From M3007 sp043764095 (GTDB lineage: Bacteria; Bacteroidota; Bacteroidia; Chitinophagales; Saprospiraceae): a stretch of DNA of 64,000 bases. This document shows positions 54,551 to 63,239 of the stretch, piece by piece (position 1 is the stretch's first letter; every line of letters starts with the position of its first letter). Made by a program: the position numbers and the translations under genes. The DNA lies in the NCBI GenBank assembly GCA_043764095.1, contig JAYUKX010000124.1:1-64000 (forward strand). Reading direction: 5' to 3'. The notes beneath the pieces were generated by a model that made no database searches, was not told where the DNA came from, and was given only the letters and a program-made list of their open reading frames with translations.

Positions 54551-56023
54551 CTACCCAACCAATTTTTTCAATGCATCCAATGTTTTTTTCCGTTCTTCCC
54601 GTCGGATAATAGCGACTGGCGGCGCGCTTCGTTCTTTGCAATCCATGATGGCACAACGTTCGCACGTCACATTTACCTTAGTCCTTGGAATAGCGGGATC
54701 GTCCATAAATGCAATGCTTTTGCGTGCGTTATTGTCGATCAAAATACCAAGCATTACGCTCACATTTGTATCTTCTGTTGGGAATCCCGATTGCGCTAAT
54801 GCCACGCAAAGGTATTCCTCGTTAGAATCGGCAAAAGTGGCACGTTGAATACCTGCTACGATTTTTTGCTCACCGGAATGCTGCACGGAAAGGTCGTTGA
54901 GTAAGGCAATAGAAAGCCAACGGCGGCAATAATGCTCGGCCAGCCCCGAGGAGTGGGGTTGGTGGCGGCGGTTCAAATGCAATTCCTTGTCAATTTCAAA
55001 TTTATTGGTATTAAATCGGTGTATTGTCCTGAAAAAGAATATTTTACGTATATCAAATCCCGAAGAAATAATATTGAAACGTTGAAATAATACGGCGGGA
55101 CTCACATCAAAACGCTGCAAAAGGGATAAAAAGAACGTATCATCCCACGTCTTTTGCGCAAAAAAATGATTCAATTTTTCTTTAAACACATCTTGATTGA
55201 CCAAAATAGCTACGGCAAAGTAGCCTGCTTTGTAATTATTAAGGGTTTCCTCAAAACTCGTCACACGAATCATCGAACTCGCCAAAGGTCGCTCTTTGAG
55301 GGCGAGTGCGTTAAAGCCCAATTCCTTGGCCAATTGAAATGTACGTTGTTGCTCTGTCAGTTTTGGATTGAGCAATAACGTTTTTTTTCGAGGCACAAAA
55401 ACAGACCGCATACCCAACAAATCGGGGTACTTGGCTAGTCCTTGCTCCTCAATGGTATAGCCGTATATGGTGGTGAGTACATGCTTTATTTCAGGATAAG
55501 TAACGGGGGCTTTTGTATTTATTTGGTGCCGCTCCACAAACGCAGCGGCTGTTGCTTCGATATCCTCGAAGTAGTTCATGTGGAGCTCCTGATAGGCGCG
55601 TAAGGCAGCAAAGAAGAAGTTTTCGTCGCGGAGCGAATAGTTTCGCGCAATTTCCAGCAGTGCAGAGATAAAAGCATTGACCCGATCGGGTGCTTTAGCA
55701 ATAATTTCTACGACTTGCTGTAATTCGATACCAAAAAGTTCGAGTGGGAGTTCGTTCAAAAAATTACTTTGCAGCAAGTCGCCCAATGGGCCATATTGTT
55801 TGGTCAAAACCGGCGATACCAAAGTTTCCCGACTTACGCCTAGGGCATCAGCTAGTTTGGTTTGGTTTTCAGCCAAGGGATATTTTTTACCTTTTTCAAT
55901 TTCGTTGAGGTACGAAATTGAAATACCGCACTGACGACTTAATTCGTCAAAATTCCAGCCTTTTTCCTGTCGAAATTGCCTTACTTTTAATCCAAAAATG
56001 ATACGCTGTTGAACGGTGGCCAT
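54551..56023 (-). CDS. XRE regulator with degenerate peptidase domain (ScfR/RamB-like)
   Basis: The 490-residue protein has an N-terminal helix-turn-helix (about 12-65, KGWNFDELSRQCGISISYLN). A middle region like the ImmA/IrrE (DUF955) domain follows (about 150-280), but the zinc motif HExxH is replaced by QLAKELGFN. The C-terminal DUF2083-like domain has clustered cysteines (454, 457, 462 in CERCAIMDC). This architecture matches regulators of acetate or short-chain acyl metabolism such as RamB and ScfR. Its start overlaps the stop of porP by one base, so it is coupled to an outer-membrane gene. Confidence 0.82.
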   Translation of the reverse strand: MATVQQRIIFGLKVRQFRQEKGWNFDELSRQCGISISYLNEIEKGKKYPLAENQTKLADALGVSRETLVSPVLTKQYGPLGDLLQSNFLNELPLELFGIELQQVVEIIAKAPDRVNAFISALLEIARNYSLRDENFFFAALRAYQELHMNYFEDIEATAAAFVERHQINTKAPVTYPEIKHVLTTIYGYTIEEQGLAKYPDLLGMRSVFVPRKKTLLLNPKLTEQQRTFQLAKELGFNALALKERPLASSMIRVTSFEETLNNYKAGYFAVAILVNQDVFKEKLNHFFAQKTWDDTFFLSLLQRFDVSPAVLFQRFNIISSGFDIRKIFFFRTIHRFNTNKFEIDKELHLNRRHQPHSSGLAEHYCRRWLSIALLNDLSVQHSGEQKIVAGIQRATFADSNEEYLCVALAQSGFPTEDTNVSVMLGILIDNNARKSIAFMDDPAIPRTKVNVTCERCAIMDCKERSAPPVAIIRREERKKTLDALKKLVG

Positions 56024-57075
56024 TAAAACTTTGGACAGGTTACTTTAGAGCGACGGTGCTCAGGATGTACATAAGTAAGCGATACTTCAAATGCGCCACG
56101 GGCATTGTTGGCGCGTTTCAAGGAAGACACGGTAAGATCATAACTCAAACCAACCATAAATCGGTTCATTTCGAGCATGGTAACGATAGTAACTGCATCT
56201 GCTTGTATGCCTCTGTTGAGGCGATTACCGATACGGGTAAATGCGCCTGCCCGCAAGGCCAATTCGTTGAGGTCGTTATTGGAATATCGGATATTAAAGC
56301 CCAAATCCGTTTCAAACGATGGTCCTTGTTTCATCACTTGCACTGCTGGCAAAATACTAAGTACTTCACTTACAGGCAATTGCCCACCAATTTGGCCCGA
56401 CCAACGGCGGTAAAGTACCGAATTGTTGGTTTGCATAAAAGTAATTTTAGGCTCGGTCAAGTGGTGTGCTGAACCGCCCAAGTAAAAGAAACCGCCGTTA
56501 TCGAAAATCATATACCACAACAATCCGGCATTAAAATCAGGGTACAATGGCGTATTCCCGGCGCCAAATGTTTCGCCATTACCAGCGCCCAAATCGGGTT
56601 GTTCTGTATTGGCATCGTATTGACGGCTAAACCAAAGACGGCTCCAGTCAATTGAATTTTGGCCAAAACCTACTTGCGCACCTGCTGAAAGATAATGCTC
56701 AGTGCGGTTGCGCCCGCCCGACAATTGTTTCAAAAAAGAAAAGGCCAAATGGGCTTTATTTTGCTGGTAACGCGCCGTACCCACATCATCGTGGAGTGCA
56801 CCTATCCCAAATGCTACATAATCATCGGAGGCCAAAGCACGGCGGTACTCGCCCGAAACGGCATAAGTGCGAAAAGGAACTGAATTCAGTACGCTATTCC
56901 ATTGGTCGCGGTAATTTACTGTCGTCCTACATTGGCCATTAAAAACGCCCGTCAATGCAGGATTAAGGGTATAAGGAGATGCGTAAAATTGTGAAAATCG
57001 TGGATCTTGAGCATTTAACTGGAATGTAAATGCCAGTAGGCTTAGTATTAAAATCGGCTGGTACAGTTTTTTCAT
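56023..57075 (-). CDS. porP: PorP/SprF family type IX secretion membrane protein
   Basis: The 350-residue protein starts at the ATG at 57075, which gives a signal peptide ending FQLNAQ. The diagnostic start of the mature part, DPRFSQFYASPYTLNPALTG, identifies the PorP/SprF family, whose members help localise T9SS cargo at the outer membrane and are often paired with SprB-like adhesins. The rest is an outer-membrane beta barrel. A -7 element (TATATTTG) lies at 57109-57116. The start at 57111 would add 12 residues and is less likely. Confidence 0.9.
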   Translation of the reverse strand: MKKLYQPILILSLLAFTFQLNAQDPRFSQFYASPYTLNPALTGVFNGQCRTTVNYRDQWNSVLNSVPFRTYAVSGEYRRALASDDYVAFGIGALHDDVGTARYQQNKAHLAFSFLKQLSGGRNRTEHYLSAGAQVGFGQNSIDWSRLWFSRQYDANTEQPDLGAGNGETFGAGNTPLYPDFNAGLLWYMIFDNGGFFYLGGSAHHLTEPKITFMQTNNSVLYRRWSGQIGGQLPVSEVLSILPAVQVMKQGPSFETDLGFNIRYSNNDLNELALRAGAFTRIGNRLNRGIQADAVTIVTMLEMNRFMVGLSYDLTVSSLKRANNARGAFEVSLTYVHPEHRRSKVTCPKF

Positions 57076-57108
57076 TGGATTGAAAGATAAAAAGGTGAAA
57101 TATGGAGG

Positions 57109-57116
57109 CAAATATA
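57109..57116 (-). promoter_or_regulatory. -7 element of the porP-regulator pair
   Basis: TATATTTG on the minus strand about 35 bases before the porP start. No good -33 match is seen. Confidence 0.45.
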
Positions 57117-57259
57117 AAGTGAAATATTGAATTTAAAATAAAAATTGCGGACTTATTAATGAACATCGCACAAAATAAATTTGTCTTTACATGTTCGTAA
57201 ACAATCCTTCCATATACGCGGTTTAGTATCCAATTGTCAAAATATATACTGATCGTCGT

Positions 57260-57314
57260 TAGGTTTTGTGCACAGATTTATAGGATGCTATGCGATTTTC
57301 ATGCACAAAACCTA
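57260..57314. repeat. Inverted repeat upstream of the COX3 gene
   Basis: TAGGTTTTGTGCA (57260-57272) and its perfect complement (57302-57314) flank a 29-base loop. The right arm with its inner flank is found again at 49716-49744. The element lies 47 bases upstream of COX3. A -7-like TAAATTTG lies further up at 57176-57183. Confidence 0.75.
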
Positions 57315-57360
57315 CAGAGCCGAAGTATAACTATCCATCAGTAAAATTATACCACGAGTA

Positions 57361-57969
57361 ATGACTGCACAAGAACGCGAGGATCAGCAATTTATGTTCC
57401 ACCCCAACAACGTGATGTTGATGATCCTGCTATTGGGTCTGAGTATGTTATTTTTAGCACTTACCATTGCTTACGCATATACCAAAATTACCAATAATAT
57501 TGATACGATTTCGGTACCAGCGATGTTTATCCTTAATACAGTTGTACTTTTAAGCAGTAGTTATACCATGATACAGGCCAAAAAAGCCTATATCAATGAC
57601 GATACAGAAGGGTATCAAAATCTACTTAAATACACGATTTGGTTATCGTTAGTGTTTTTGGTATTACAGGCCATGACGTGGTATTGGTTGTTTACGATGA
57701 ACAGCGTAGGGTTGGGTTCTTCTACGGCATCGGGGTATTTGTATGTGATCTCTTTTGTGCACCTGATGCACGTAGTGGCGGGGTTGCCATTTATCTACCT
57801 TTTCCTAAGAACAGCCAAAAAAGTAATGGTAGAACCGGTGTCGGTACTCGTGTATTTCTCTGATCCTGAAAAACGCCTCAAACTGCGGTTATTGACGCTA
57901 TATTGGCATTTTTTGGATATACTTTGGATCTATTTGGTCGTGTTTTTGTTGGTAATTTCTTTTTTTTAA
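57361..57969 (+). CDS. Cytochrome c oxidase subunit III family protein
   Basis: The 202-residue protein has five membrane helices and the family features: a conserved helix ending LYVISFVHLMHVVAGLPF and the C-terminal YWHFLDILWIYLV. It is a heme-copper oxidase subunit III-type protein. It stands alone here: subunits I, II and IV are not in the window, so it may be a separate copy for a second oxidase or part of a dispersed set. Confidence 0.85.
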   Translation: MTAQEREDQQFMFHPNNVMLMILLLGLSMLFLALTIAYAYTKITNNIDTISVPAMFILNTVVLLSSSYTMIQAKKAYINDDTEGYQNLLKYTIWLSLVFLVLQAMTWYWLFTMNSVGLGSSTASGYLYVISFVHLMHVVAGLPFIYLFLRTAKKVMVEPVSVLVYFSDPEKRLKLRLLTLYWHFLDILWIYLVVFLLVISFF

Positions 57970-57975
57970 ACGCAA

Positions 57976-58680
57976 TTAAGCCCAACCCGAGACAAAACGC
58001 ATCAACCATCCGAACAACGTCCAGCGTTTGGTGATATAAGCCATCCTTTTTTTCTTTTTTATGGCATCCAAAATTTGGCGCGCCGCTTTTTCAACCGGCT
58101 GCATCCAAAATATTTTATCGCCTTTTACAAGGTCTGTTTTTACAAAACCTGGGCGTATATCGGTGACCGTAATCGGTTGTTTGCGCGATTGGACAGTCAA
58201 ATACAACCCGTGTAAATAATTGGATAAGAAGGCTTTAGAGGCATTGTAGGCTGGATTTAAACGTCCACCTATCAACGACGCAATAGAGGAAATACCCACC
58301 AAATGTCCACGGTTTTGTTTATAAAAAACGTGCATGGCGCGTACGCACATATTGGCTGCGCCTACTACATTGGTTTGAATCACGATATGCTCAATGTTCC
58401 AATCCAATTTTTTATTGACATCGCCCCAGCCGGAGTTGACTACGACTAAATCTACTTCGCCTAAATCGGCGCACATCGCATCAAATGCTGCATTGGAAGC
58501 CTCCAAATCTGTGATATCAAATACCTTAATCCGGTACATTTCGGGCATTTCGGCCTGCAAATCTTTGAGTTTTTCTTCGCGCCGCCCCGTGATATACGTG
58601 GTATAGCCTTCTTTGACCAACAAACGAGCCAATTCCAAGCCAATGCCTGATGATGCTCCAATAACAATTGCGTTTTTCAT
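57976..58680 (-). CDS. Short-chain dehydrogenase/reductase
   Basis: The 234-residue SDR has the NADP loop VIGASSGIGLELARLL (5-20), VVNSGWGD for the NNAG position, the catalytic Ser in GISSIAS, and YNASKAF for the Tyr-x3-Lys pair. It starts two bases after the MFS gene stop, so the two form an operon. The substrate is unknown. Confidence 0.9.
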   Translation of the reverse strand: MKNAIVIGASSGIGLELARLLVKEGYTTYITGRREEKLKDLQAEMPEMYRIKVFDITDLEASNAAFDAMCADLGEVDLVVVNSGWGDVNKKLDWNIEHIVIQTNVVGAANMCVRAMHVFYKQNRGHLVGISSIASLIGGRLNPAYNASKAFLSNYLHGLYLTVQSRKQPITVTDIRPGFVKTDLVKGDKIFWMQPVEKAARQILDAIKKKKRMAYITKRWTLFGWLMRFVSGWA

Positions 58681-58682
58681 AT

Positions 58683-59963
58683 TTATTTAATTGTATTTAT
58701 ATCTAAATCCCTCAATTTTGGCGCATTTACCCAAGTAAAGAGTACGATGAGTAATGTCATGCAGCCGCCAAATACCACCGAAGGTACTGTACCCATTAGT
58801 TCTGCCGCTAATCCACTTTCAAATGCCCCCAATTCGTTGGAGGAAGTGATAAAAATTGAATTGACCGATGATACGCGGCCTTTCATGTGGTCTGGTGTTT
58901 GGTGTTGGATCAATGATGAACGCACAAAAACGCTGACCTCATCCAGCATACCAGCGACCAATAAACAAGCAAAAGACAGCCAAAAATATTTCGATAATCC
59001 AAACATTATCATACAGATACCAAAACCAGCAATACACGCCAACATTATTTTTCCTGCGTTTTTGCCCATATTCCGGTGCGCAATCAAAAAGCCCATCCCA
59101 ATAGCCCCAATAGACATAGAGGCGCGCAGCCAACCCAATCCTTCCGGCCCCACAAATAGTATATCTTTAGCAAAAACGGGTAAAATAGCCACGGTTCCAC
59201 CAAATAATACCGAAAATAAATCCAGGGCACAGGCGGCAAATATCAACTTGTTGCCATACACAAAGGACAAACCTGCTTTGATCCGCGTCCACGCTTTTTC
59301 GGTAGTGTTCGTCATTGGAACTGGTCGCGAACCGATACTCAACATAAACATTAAACCTATAAATAGCAAGGTACAGATCACCATAAATGTCGTTTGTACC
59401 CCCAGATAACCATAGAGTAAACCGCCCAATCCCAAGCCTGTAATACTGGCTACCGACCACGTGGTGCTACCCCATGCAATGGCGTTGGAAAGGTTTTCTT
59501 TGCTGACCAATTGTGGTAAAAATGAAAAATTGGCCGGACTAGCAAAACCTCGACCTATACCTGTCAGAAAAACTACCCCAAAAATGCTGTATATCAAGAC
59601 TTGATTGGGTAAAATACCAATTTGATGTACCAAAAACAACAGCACAGCAGCACAGGTAAGGAGAAGACCAATACAACAGGCGATGATTACTTTTCGGTTG
59701 TATTTATCGATCAAATGCCCCGCAATCAGACTGACACTAATAGCCGGAATAGCTTCCGATAAACCGATATAACCGAGCATCAAAGGGGAGCGGGTTAATT
59801 CGTACATCAGGTAGCCGACCGATACCGACATCATCTGCGTGGCTAGGGTGGTGATGAGGCGTGCCGACAAAAAACGCTTAAAATCGGGGATGCGGAGTGC
59901 AGAATATGCGTCAGATTTCAATATTTTTAATTTTTTTACAAATAGGTCTATAATATTACTCAA
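58683..59963 (-). CDS. Major facilitator superfamily transporter
   Basis: The 426-residue MFS protein has about twelve membrane helices and the loop 2-3 signature AGHLIDKYNRKVII. It resembles the enterobactin-exporter-like MFS_3 group and starts with a cytosolic helix (KILKSDAYSALRIPDFKRFL). It is probably an exporter of small molecules or drugs. The upstream region carries a -7-like TAACTTTG on the minus strand but no -33 at the right distance. It is divergent from fabG. Confidence 0.87.
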   Translation of the reverse strand: MSNIIDLFVKKLKILKSDAYSALRIPDFKRFLSARLITTLATQMMSVSVGYLMYELTRSPLMLGYIGLSEAIPAISVSLIAGHLIDKYNRKVIIACCIGLLLTCAAVLLFLVHQIGILPNQVLIYSIFGVVFLTGIGRGFASPANFSFLPQLVSKENLSNAIAWGSTTWSVASITGLGLGGLLYGYLGVQTTFMVICTLLFIGLMFMLSIGSRPVPMTNTTEKAWTRIKAGLSFVYGNKLIFAACALDLFSVLFGGTVAILPVFAKDILFVGPEGLGWLRASMSIGAIGMGFLIAHRNMGKNAGKIMLACIAGFGICMIMFGLSKYFWLSFACLLVAGMLDEVSVFVRSSLIQHQTPDHMKGRVSSVNSIFITSSNELGAFESGLAAELMGTVPSVVFGGCMTLLIVLFTWVNAPKLRDLDINTIK

Positions 59964-60000
59964 ATTTGCGCGGCAAAGTTAACTAACAAACATCAACAAC

Positions 60001-60744
60001 ATGTCATTACTAGAAGGAAAAGTAGCCATTGTTACCGGCGGAGCGCGCGGTATTGGAGAAGCCATCGTACGTGGATTGGCGGCACAAGGTGCATTTGTCG
60101 CATTTACTTATGTTTCTGAAGGCTCTGCGGCGCGTTCGGAAGCATTGGCGCAGGAATTGGGCGATAAAGTTCGCGCCTATCAAAGTGATGCAGGCAATTT
60201 TGACCAAGCCTTGGCACTCATTACTCAGGTGGTCGCCGATTTTGGCCGCCTCGATATTTTGGTCAATAATGCGGGCATCACAAAAGATACGTTGATGCTC
60301 CGTATGACCGAACAACAATGGGACGATGTGATCCAAACGAACCTCAAATCGGTATTTAACATGACAAAACATGCCCTCAAACACCTGATGAAAGCGGGTG
60401 GGGGTAGTGTGATCAATATGAGTTCGGTGGTTGGTGTATTTGGGCAAGCAGGTCAGGCGAATTATGCCGCATCCAAGGCGGGTATTATTGCTTTTTCAAA
60501 GTCTATTGCAAAAGAATATGGCTCGCGTGGCATCCGTTGCAATGCTATTGCTCCGGGTTTTATTGAAACAGAAATGACCGCTGTTTTGGACGAAAGCACA
60601 AAGGATAACTATTTGAAATCCATTCCATTAGGCAGGTTAGGTTCGGGCGCAGATATCGCCAATGCTTGTATTTATTTGGCATCGGATATGGGTAAATATG
60701 TTTCTGGCCAAACCCTTTCGGTGTGTGGAGGACTGAACTGCTAG
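60001..60744 (+). CDS. fabG: 3-oxoacyl-ACP reductase
   Basis: The 247-residue classic SDR has the features of FabG: VTGGARGIGEAIVR (11-24), NNAGITKDTLMLRM, the SSVVGVFGQAGQANYAASKAG-type catalytic block (read as SSVVGVFGQ then NYAASKAG), and EFIETEMT-like APGFIETEMT. The length and the short C-terminus (VSGQTLSVCGGL) agree with FabG rather than a sugar SDR. It reduces 3-oxoacyl-ACP in fatty acid elongation. No other fab gene is adjacent. Confidence 0.9.
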   Translation: MSLLEGKVAIVTGGARGIGEAIVRGLAAQGAFVAFTYVSEGSAARSEALAQELGDKVRAYQSDAGNFDQALALITQVVADFGRLDILVNNAGITKDTLMLRMTEQQWDDVIQTNLKSVFNMTKHALKHLMKAGGGSVINMSSVVGVFGQAGQANYAASKAGIIAFSKSIAKEYGSRGIRCNAIAPGFIETEMTAVLDESTKDNYLKSIPLGRLGSGADIANACIYLASDMGKYVSGQTLSVCGGLNC

Positions 60745-60773
60745 TGGATGAAATAGGGACTGTGTTGTATGTA

Positions 60774-60840
60774 GTTGAACATTGAATATTTAACATTGAC
60801 AAATTTTAAATGTTAAACGCTAAACATTAAATGTTAAATT
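60774..60840. repeat. AT-rich repeat related to 43583-43672
   Basis: Repeated AACATT/AATGTTAAA units (TTGAACATTGAATATTTAAC, ATTTTAAATGTTAAACGCT) resemble those in the long inverted repeat at 43583-43672. It begins 30 bases after the fabG stop. Confidence 0.6.
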
Positions 60841-60876
60841 ACTGTGATACAGCCACTCATAATTATACTCAGTGCT

Positions 60877-61101
60877 TTTTTATAAAAGGTGCAGCGCACC
60901 GTAATATTTGTAGCAATGGTGAGATATCCGCGTTTTGAAGGTGCAGCGCACCGCAATATTGAATAGGGATGTTGCGATGTAACTAATTGATTATCATACC
61001 ACAACAACCCTAATTAATGTTACGGTGCGCTGCACCTTAAATCTTGATTTTACCGATTTTTGCTACAAATATTACGGTGCGCTGCACCTAGAATTTTTAT
61101 A
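60877..61101. repeat. Nested inverted repeats with four copies of GGTGCAGCGCACC
   Basis: The 13-mer GGTGCAGCGCACC occurs at 60888-60900 and 60940-60952 and as its complement at 61024-61036 and 61076-61088. The outer pair extends through CCGTAATATTTGTAGCAA and its complement, giving arms of about 30 bases. The inner pair gives shorter arms. The 225-base element could form a branched cruciform. It lies between fabG and the convergent GNAT gene. Confidence 0.85.
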
Positions 61102-61116
61102 AGAAAGCCCTACAAA

Positions 61117-61632
61117 TTATACCTGTTTTTGCATCACCCAATCTGTTTGGTGTTCATCACCCAACCAAAAATCACTACTACCGCAGGTTTCAAAACCATT
61201 TTTTTGATAAAACTCGATAGAGCGCGCTGCTTGCTGCCAAACAGTGAGCCATATAAAATTGTGCTGGTGCTCTTTGGCGATGTGTTCCACAAAATTTAAG
61301 AGTGCCTTCCCAACACCACTGCTTTGTGTTAAAGGGCAAACATAAATCCGTTCGAGTTGGGTAGCACGATCTGTTTGATTGACCCAATGATCGGGCAATA
61401 CGTTTTGATTTACTTTTATATAACCTACCAAACGATCTTCTAATTCCGCAAAGTAAAATGCCGTGTCGGGTTGATTTACTTCGTTTTTTATGTATTCTAA
61501 TGAAAATGTCTTTTGGCAATATGCCTCAAAAGCGACCGGTTCGTTTTGCGCCTGCCATGCATACCTGAAAGTTAGTTCTGAAAATTCTCTCAGAAATGGG
61601 AGTTCTTGTTGTCTTACTGTTCTAATAATCAT
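61117..61632 (-). CDS. GNAT family acetyltransferase
   Basis: The 171-residue protein has the acetyl-CoA-binding motif LTQSSGVGKALLNFVEH (about residues 100-116), preceded by the strand QLERIYVCP and followed by IEFYQKNGFETCGS. It is a single-domain N-acetyltransferase of unknown substrate. The start is at the usual GNAT position. It is divergent from the efflux operon, starting about 215 bases from the TolC start. Confidence 0.88.
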   Translation of the reverse strand: MIIRTVRQQELPFLREFSELTFRYAWQAQNEPVAFEAYCQKTFSLEYIKNEVNQPDTAFYFAELEDRLVGYIKVNQNVLPDHWVNQTDRATQLERIYVCPLTQSSGVGKALLNFVEHIAKEHQHNFIWLTVWQQAARSIEFYQKNGFETCGSSDFWLGDEHQTDWVMQKQV

Positions 61633-61848
61633 TTTGATATTCTATTGACATTTTACAAATATACAATACTTAATACAAGCGCAAAAGTAATTAAATTTGT
61701 TTGTAAGGTTTACTTTTCACGTCAATTCCTCCATTTGTTGCCTTCACTTAAACAATCTACTATTCATCCCTCAAAATCTACCATTCAGCCGAAACTATTA
61801 TGCCACCCCGTTTATTTATCTGTCCTTTGCACTATAATTTTCAACTAT

Positions 61849-63204
61849 ATGCGCTTTTATATTTTACTGATATTAAACATATTATATTTTTCAAGCCAAG
61901 CAACTGGGCAAAATTCCGCTATTTTGGAGGAATATATACAAATGGGTTTGACGAATAATTTAACCCTGAAACAACACGACTTGGATATTAAAAAGAGCAT
62001 GGAAGCCGTTCGGCAGGCTAAAATTCTTTTTTATCCAACGGTGGATTTTGAAGCCAATTATACTGTTGCGGCAGGTGGTCGAAAACTTGACTTTCCCATT
62101 GGTGATTTGCTGAATCCGGCTTATGCCACATTAAATCAATTGACCCAAACCAATAGTTTCCCTACCGTTGAAAACCAGCAAATTCAGTTTTTGCCCAATA
62201 ATTTTCAGGAAACAAAATTCAAATTTGCTTACCCGTTGTACAATACCGACCTAAAGTACAACCGCCAAATTAAAGAGTTGATGACCCTCAACCAAGCCGC
62301 CCAAAAAGCCGCTTACGAGCAAGAATTGCGCTATACCATCGTATTGGCTTATCTACAATTTTTACAAGCAATAGAAGCCGAAAAGGTGTGGGTAAATGCT
62401 AAATCTGTCCAAACAGAATTGCGCCGTTTTAACGAATCATTGGTTAAAAACAATGTGGCTACCCGCGAAATATTGGCCGATGCAGATTACGAAATCAGTA
62501 CCACTGAACAGGAAATATTCGACTTGCAAACAAAGCAAAATACCGCTAAATCTTATTTTAATTTCTTGATTAACAGGGACTTACAATCAGACATTAAGAT
62601 AGACTCCACGTTATTACAGCAACCTATTCCCAATTACGAACGCGAACAGGCCATCCAAACCGCCCTTAGTAACCGCAAAGAATTTGAAGTGTTACAAACT
62701 GGAAAATCCATCAGTAATACCGTTGTAGATATGAATAAAGCCAATAAAAAATTACCCGATCTTTATATTGGTGGCGAAACGGGTTTTCAAGGATTTGGGT
62801 ATAAATTTAATAAAGATCAAGCCTATATCCTAGCACGTGTTGGACTTACCTATAATATTTACGACGGTGGTGCGCAAAACAGTAAAACCCAGCAAGCACG
62901 GATTGATACGGATAAAATCAATAACCAGATTGTACAGGTACAACAACAAATAGCATTGCAAGTAACCGACCGCTGGAATCAATTGCAAAGTGCAAAAAAT
63001 GCAGTAATTAGTAGAGAAAAAGGACAAAAAGCCGCTGAAGATGCCTTTAAAATTATTAATAATAAATACCGCGCCGGACAAGCATTACACCTCGAATGGA
63101 GCAATGCCCAAAACCGCGTTACCATAGCACAACTCCAAACTGTATTGGCCAAATTGAGCGTATTGCAAGCACACCAAGGGCTTTTGCAAGCAACTAATAA
63201 TTAA
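61849..63204 (+). CDS. TolC family outer-membrane efflux protein
   Basis: The protein has about 451 residues from the ATG at 61849. The open frame begins further upstream (61606), but that would add 81 residues without signal character, whereas 61849 gives a signal peptide ending QATGQ. The long helical hairpins and the repeated heptads (for instance EAVRQAKILFYPTVDFEANY and RNQLQSAKNAV-like RWNQLQSAKNAV) are typical of the trimeric TolC duct. It is followed 35 bases later by an RND adaptor gene, so it is the outer component of a tripartite pump. Confidence 0.92.
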   Translation: MRFYILLILNILYFSSQATGQNSAILEEYIQMGLTNNLTLKQHDLDIKKSMEAVRQAKILFYPTVDFEANYTVAAGGRKLDFPIGDLLNPAYATLNQLTQTNSFPTVENQQIQFLPNNFQETKFKFAYPLYNTDLKYNRQIKELMTLNQAAQKAAYEQELRYTIVLAYLQFLQAIEAEKVWVNAKSVQTELRRFNESLVKNNVATREILADADYEISTTEQEIFDLQTKQNTAKSYFNFLINRDLQSDIKIDSTLLQQPIPNYEREQAIQTALSNRKEFEVLQTGKSISNTVVDMNKANKKLPDLYIGGETGFQGFGYKFNKDQAYILARVGLTYNIYDGGAQNSKTQQARIDTDKINNQIVQVQQQIALQVTDRWNQLQSAKNAVISREKGQKAAEDAFKIINNKYRAGQALHLEWSNAQNRVTIAQLQTVLAKLSVLQAHQGLLQATNN

Positions 63205-63239
63205 TTGAAAAAACTGTAAATACTTAGCCCACTCACAAT

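Noticed and set aside
57361..57969. Cytochrome oxidase operon
   Set aside because: Only subunit III is present. No other oxidase subunit gene lies nearby.
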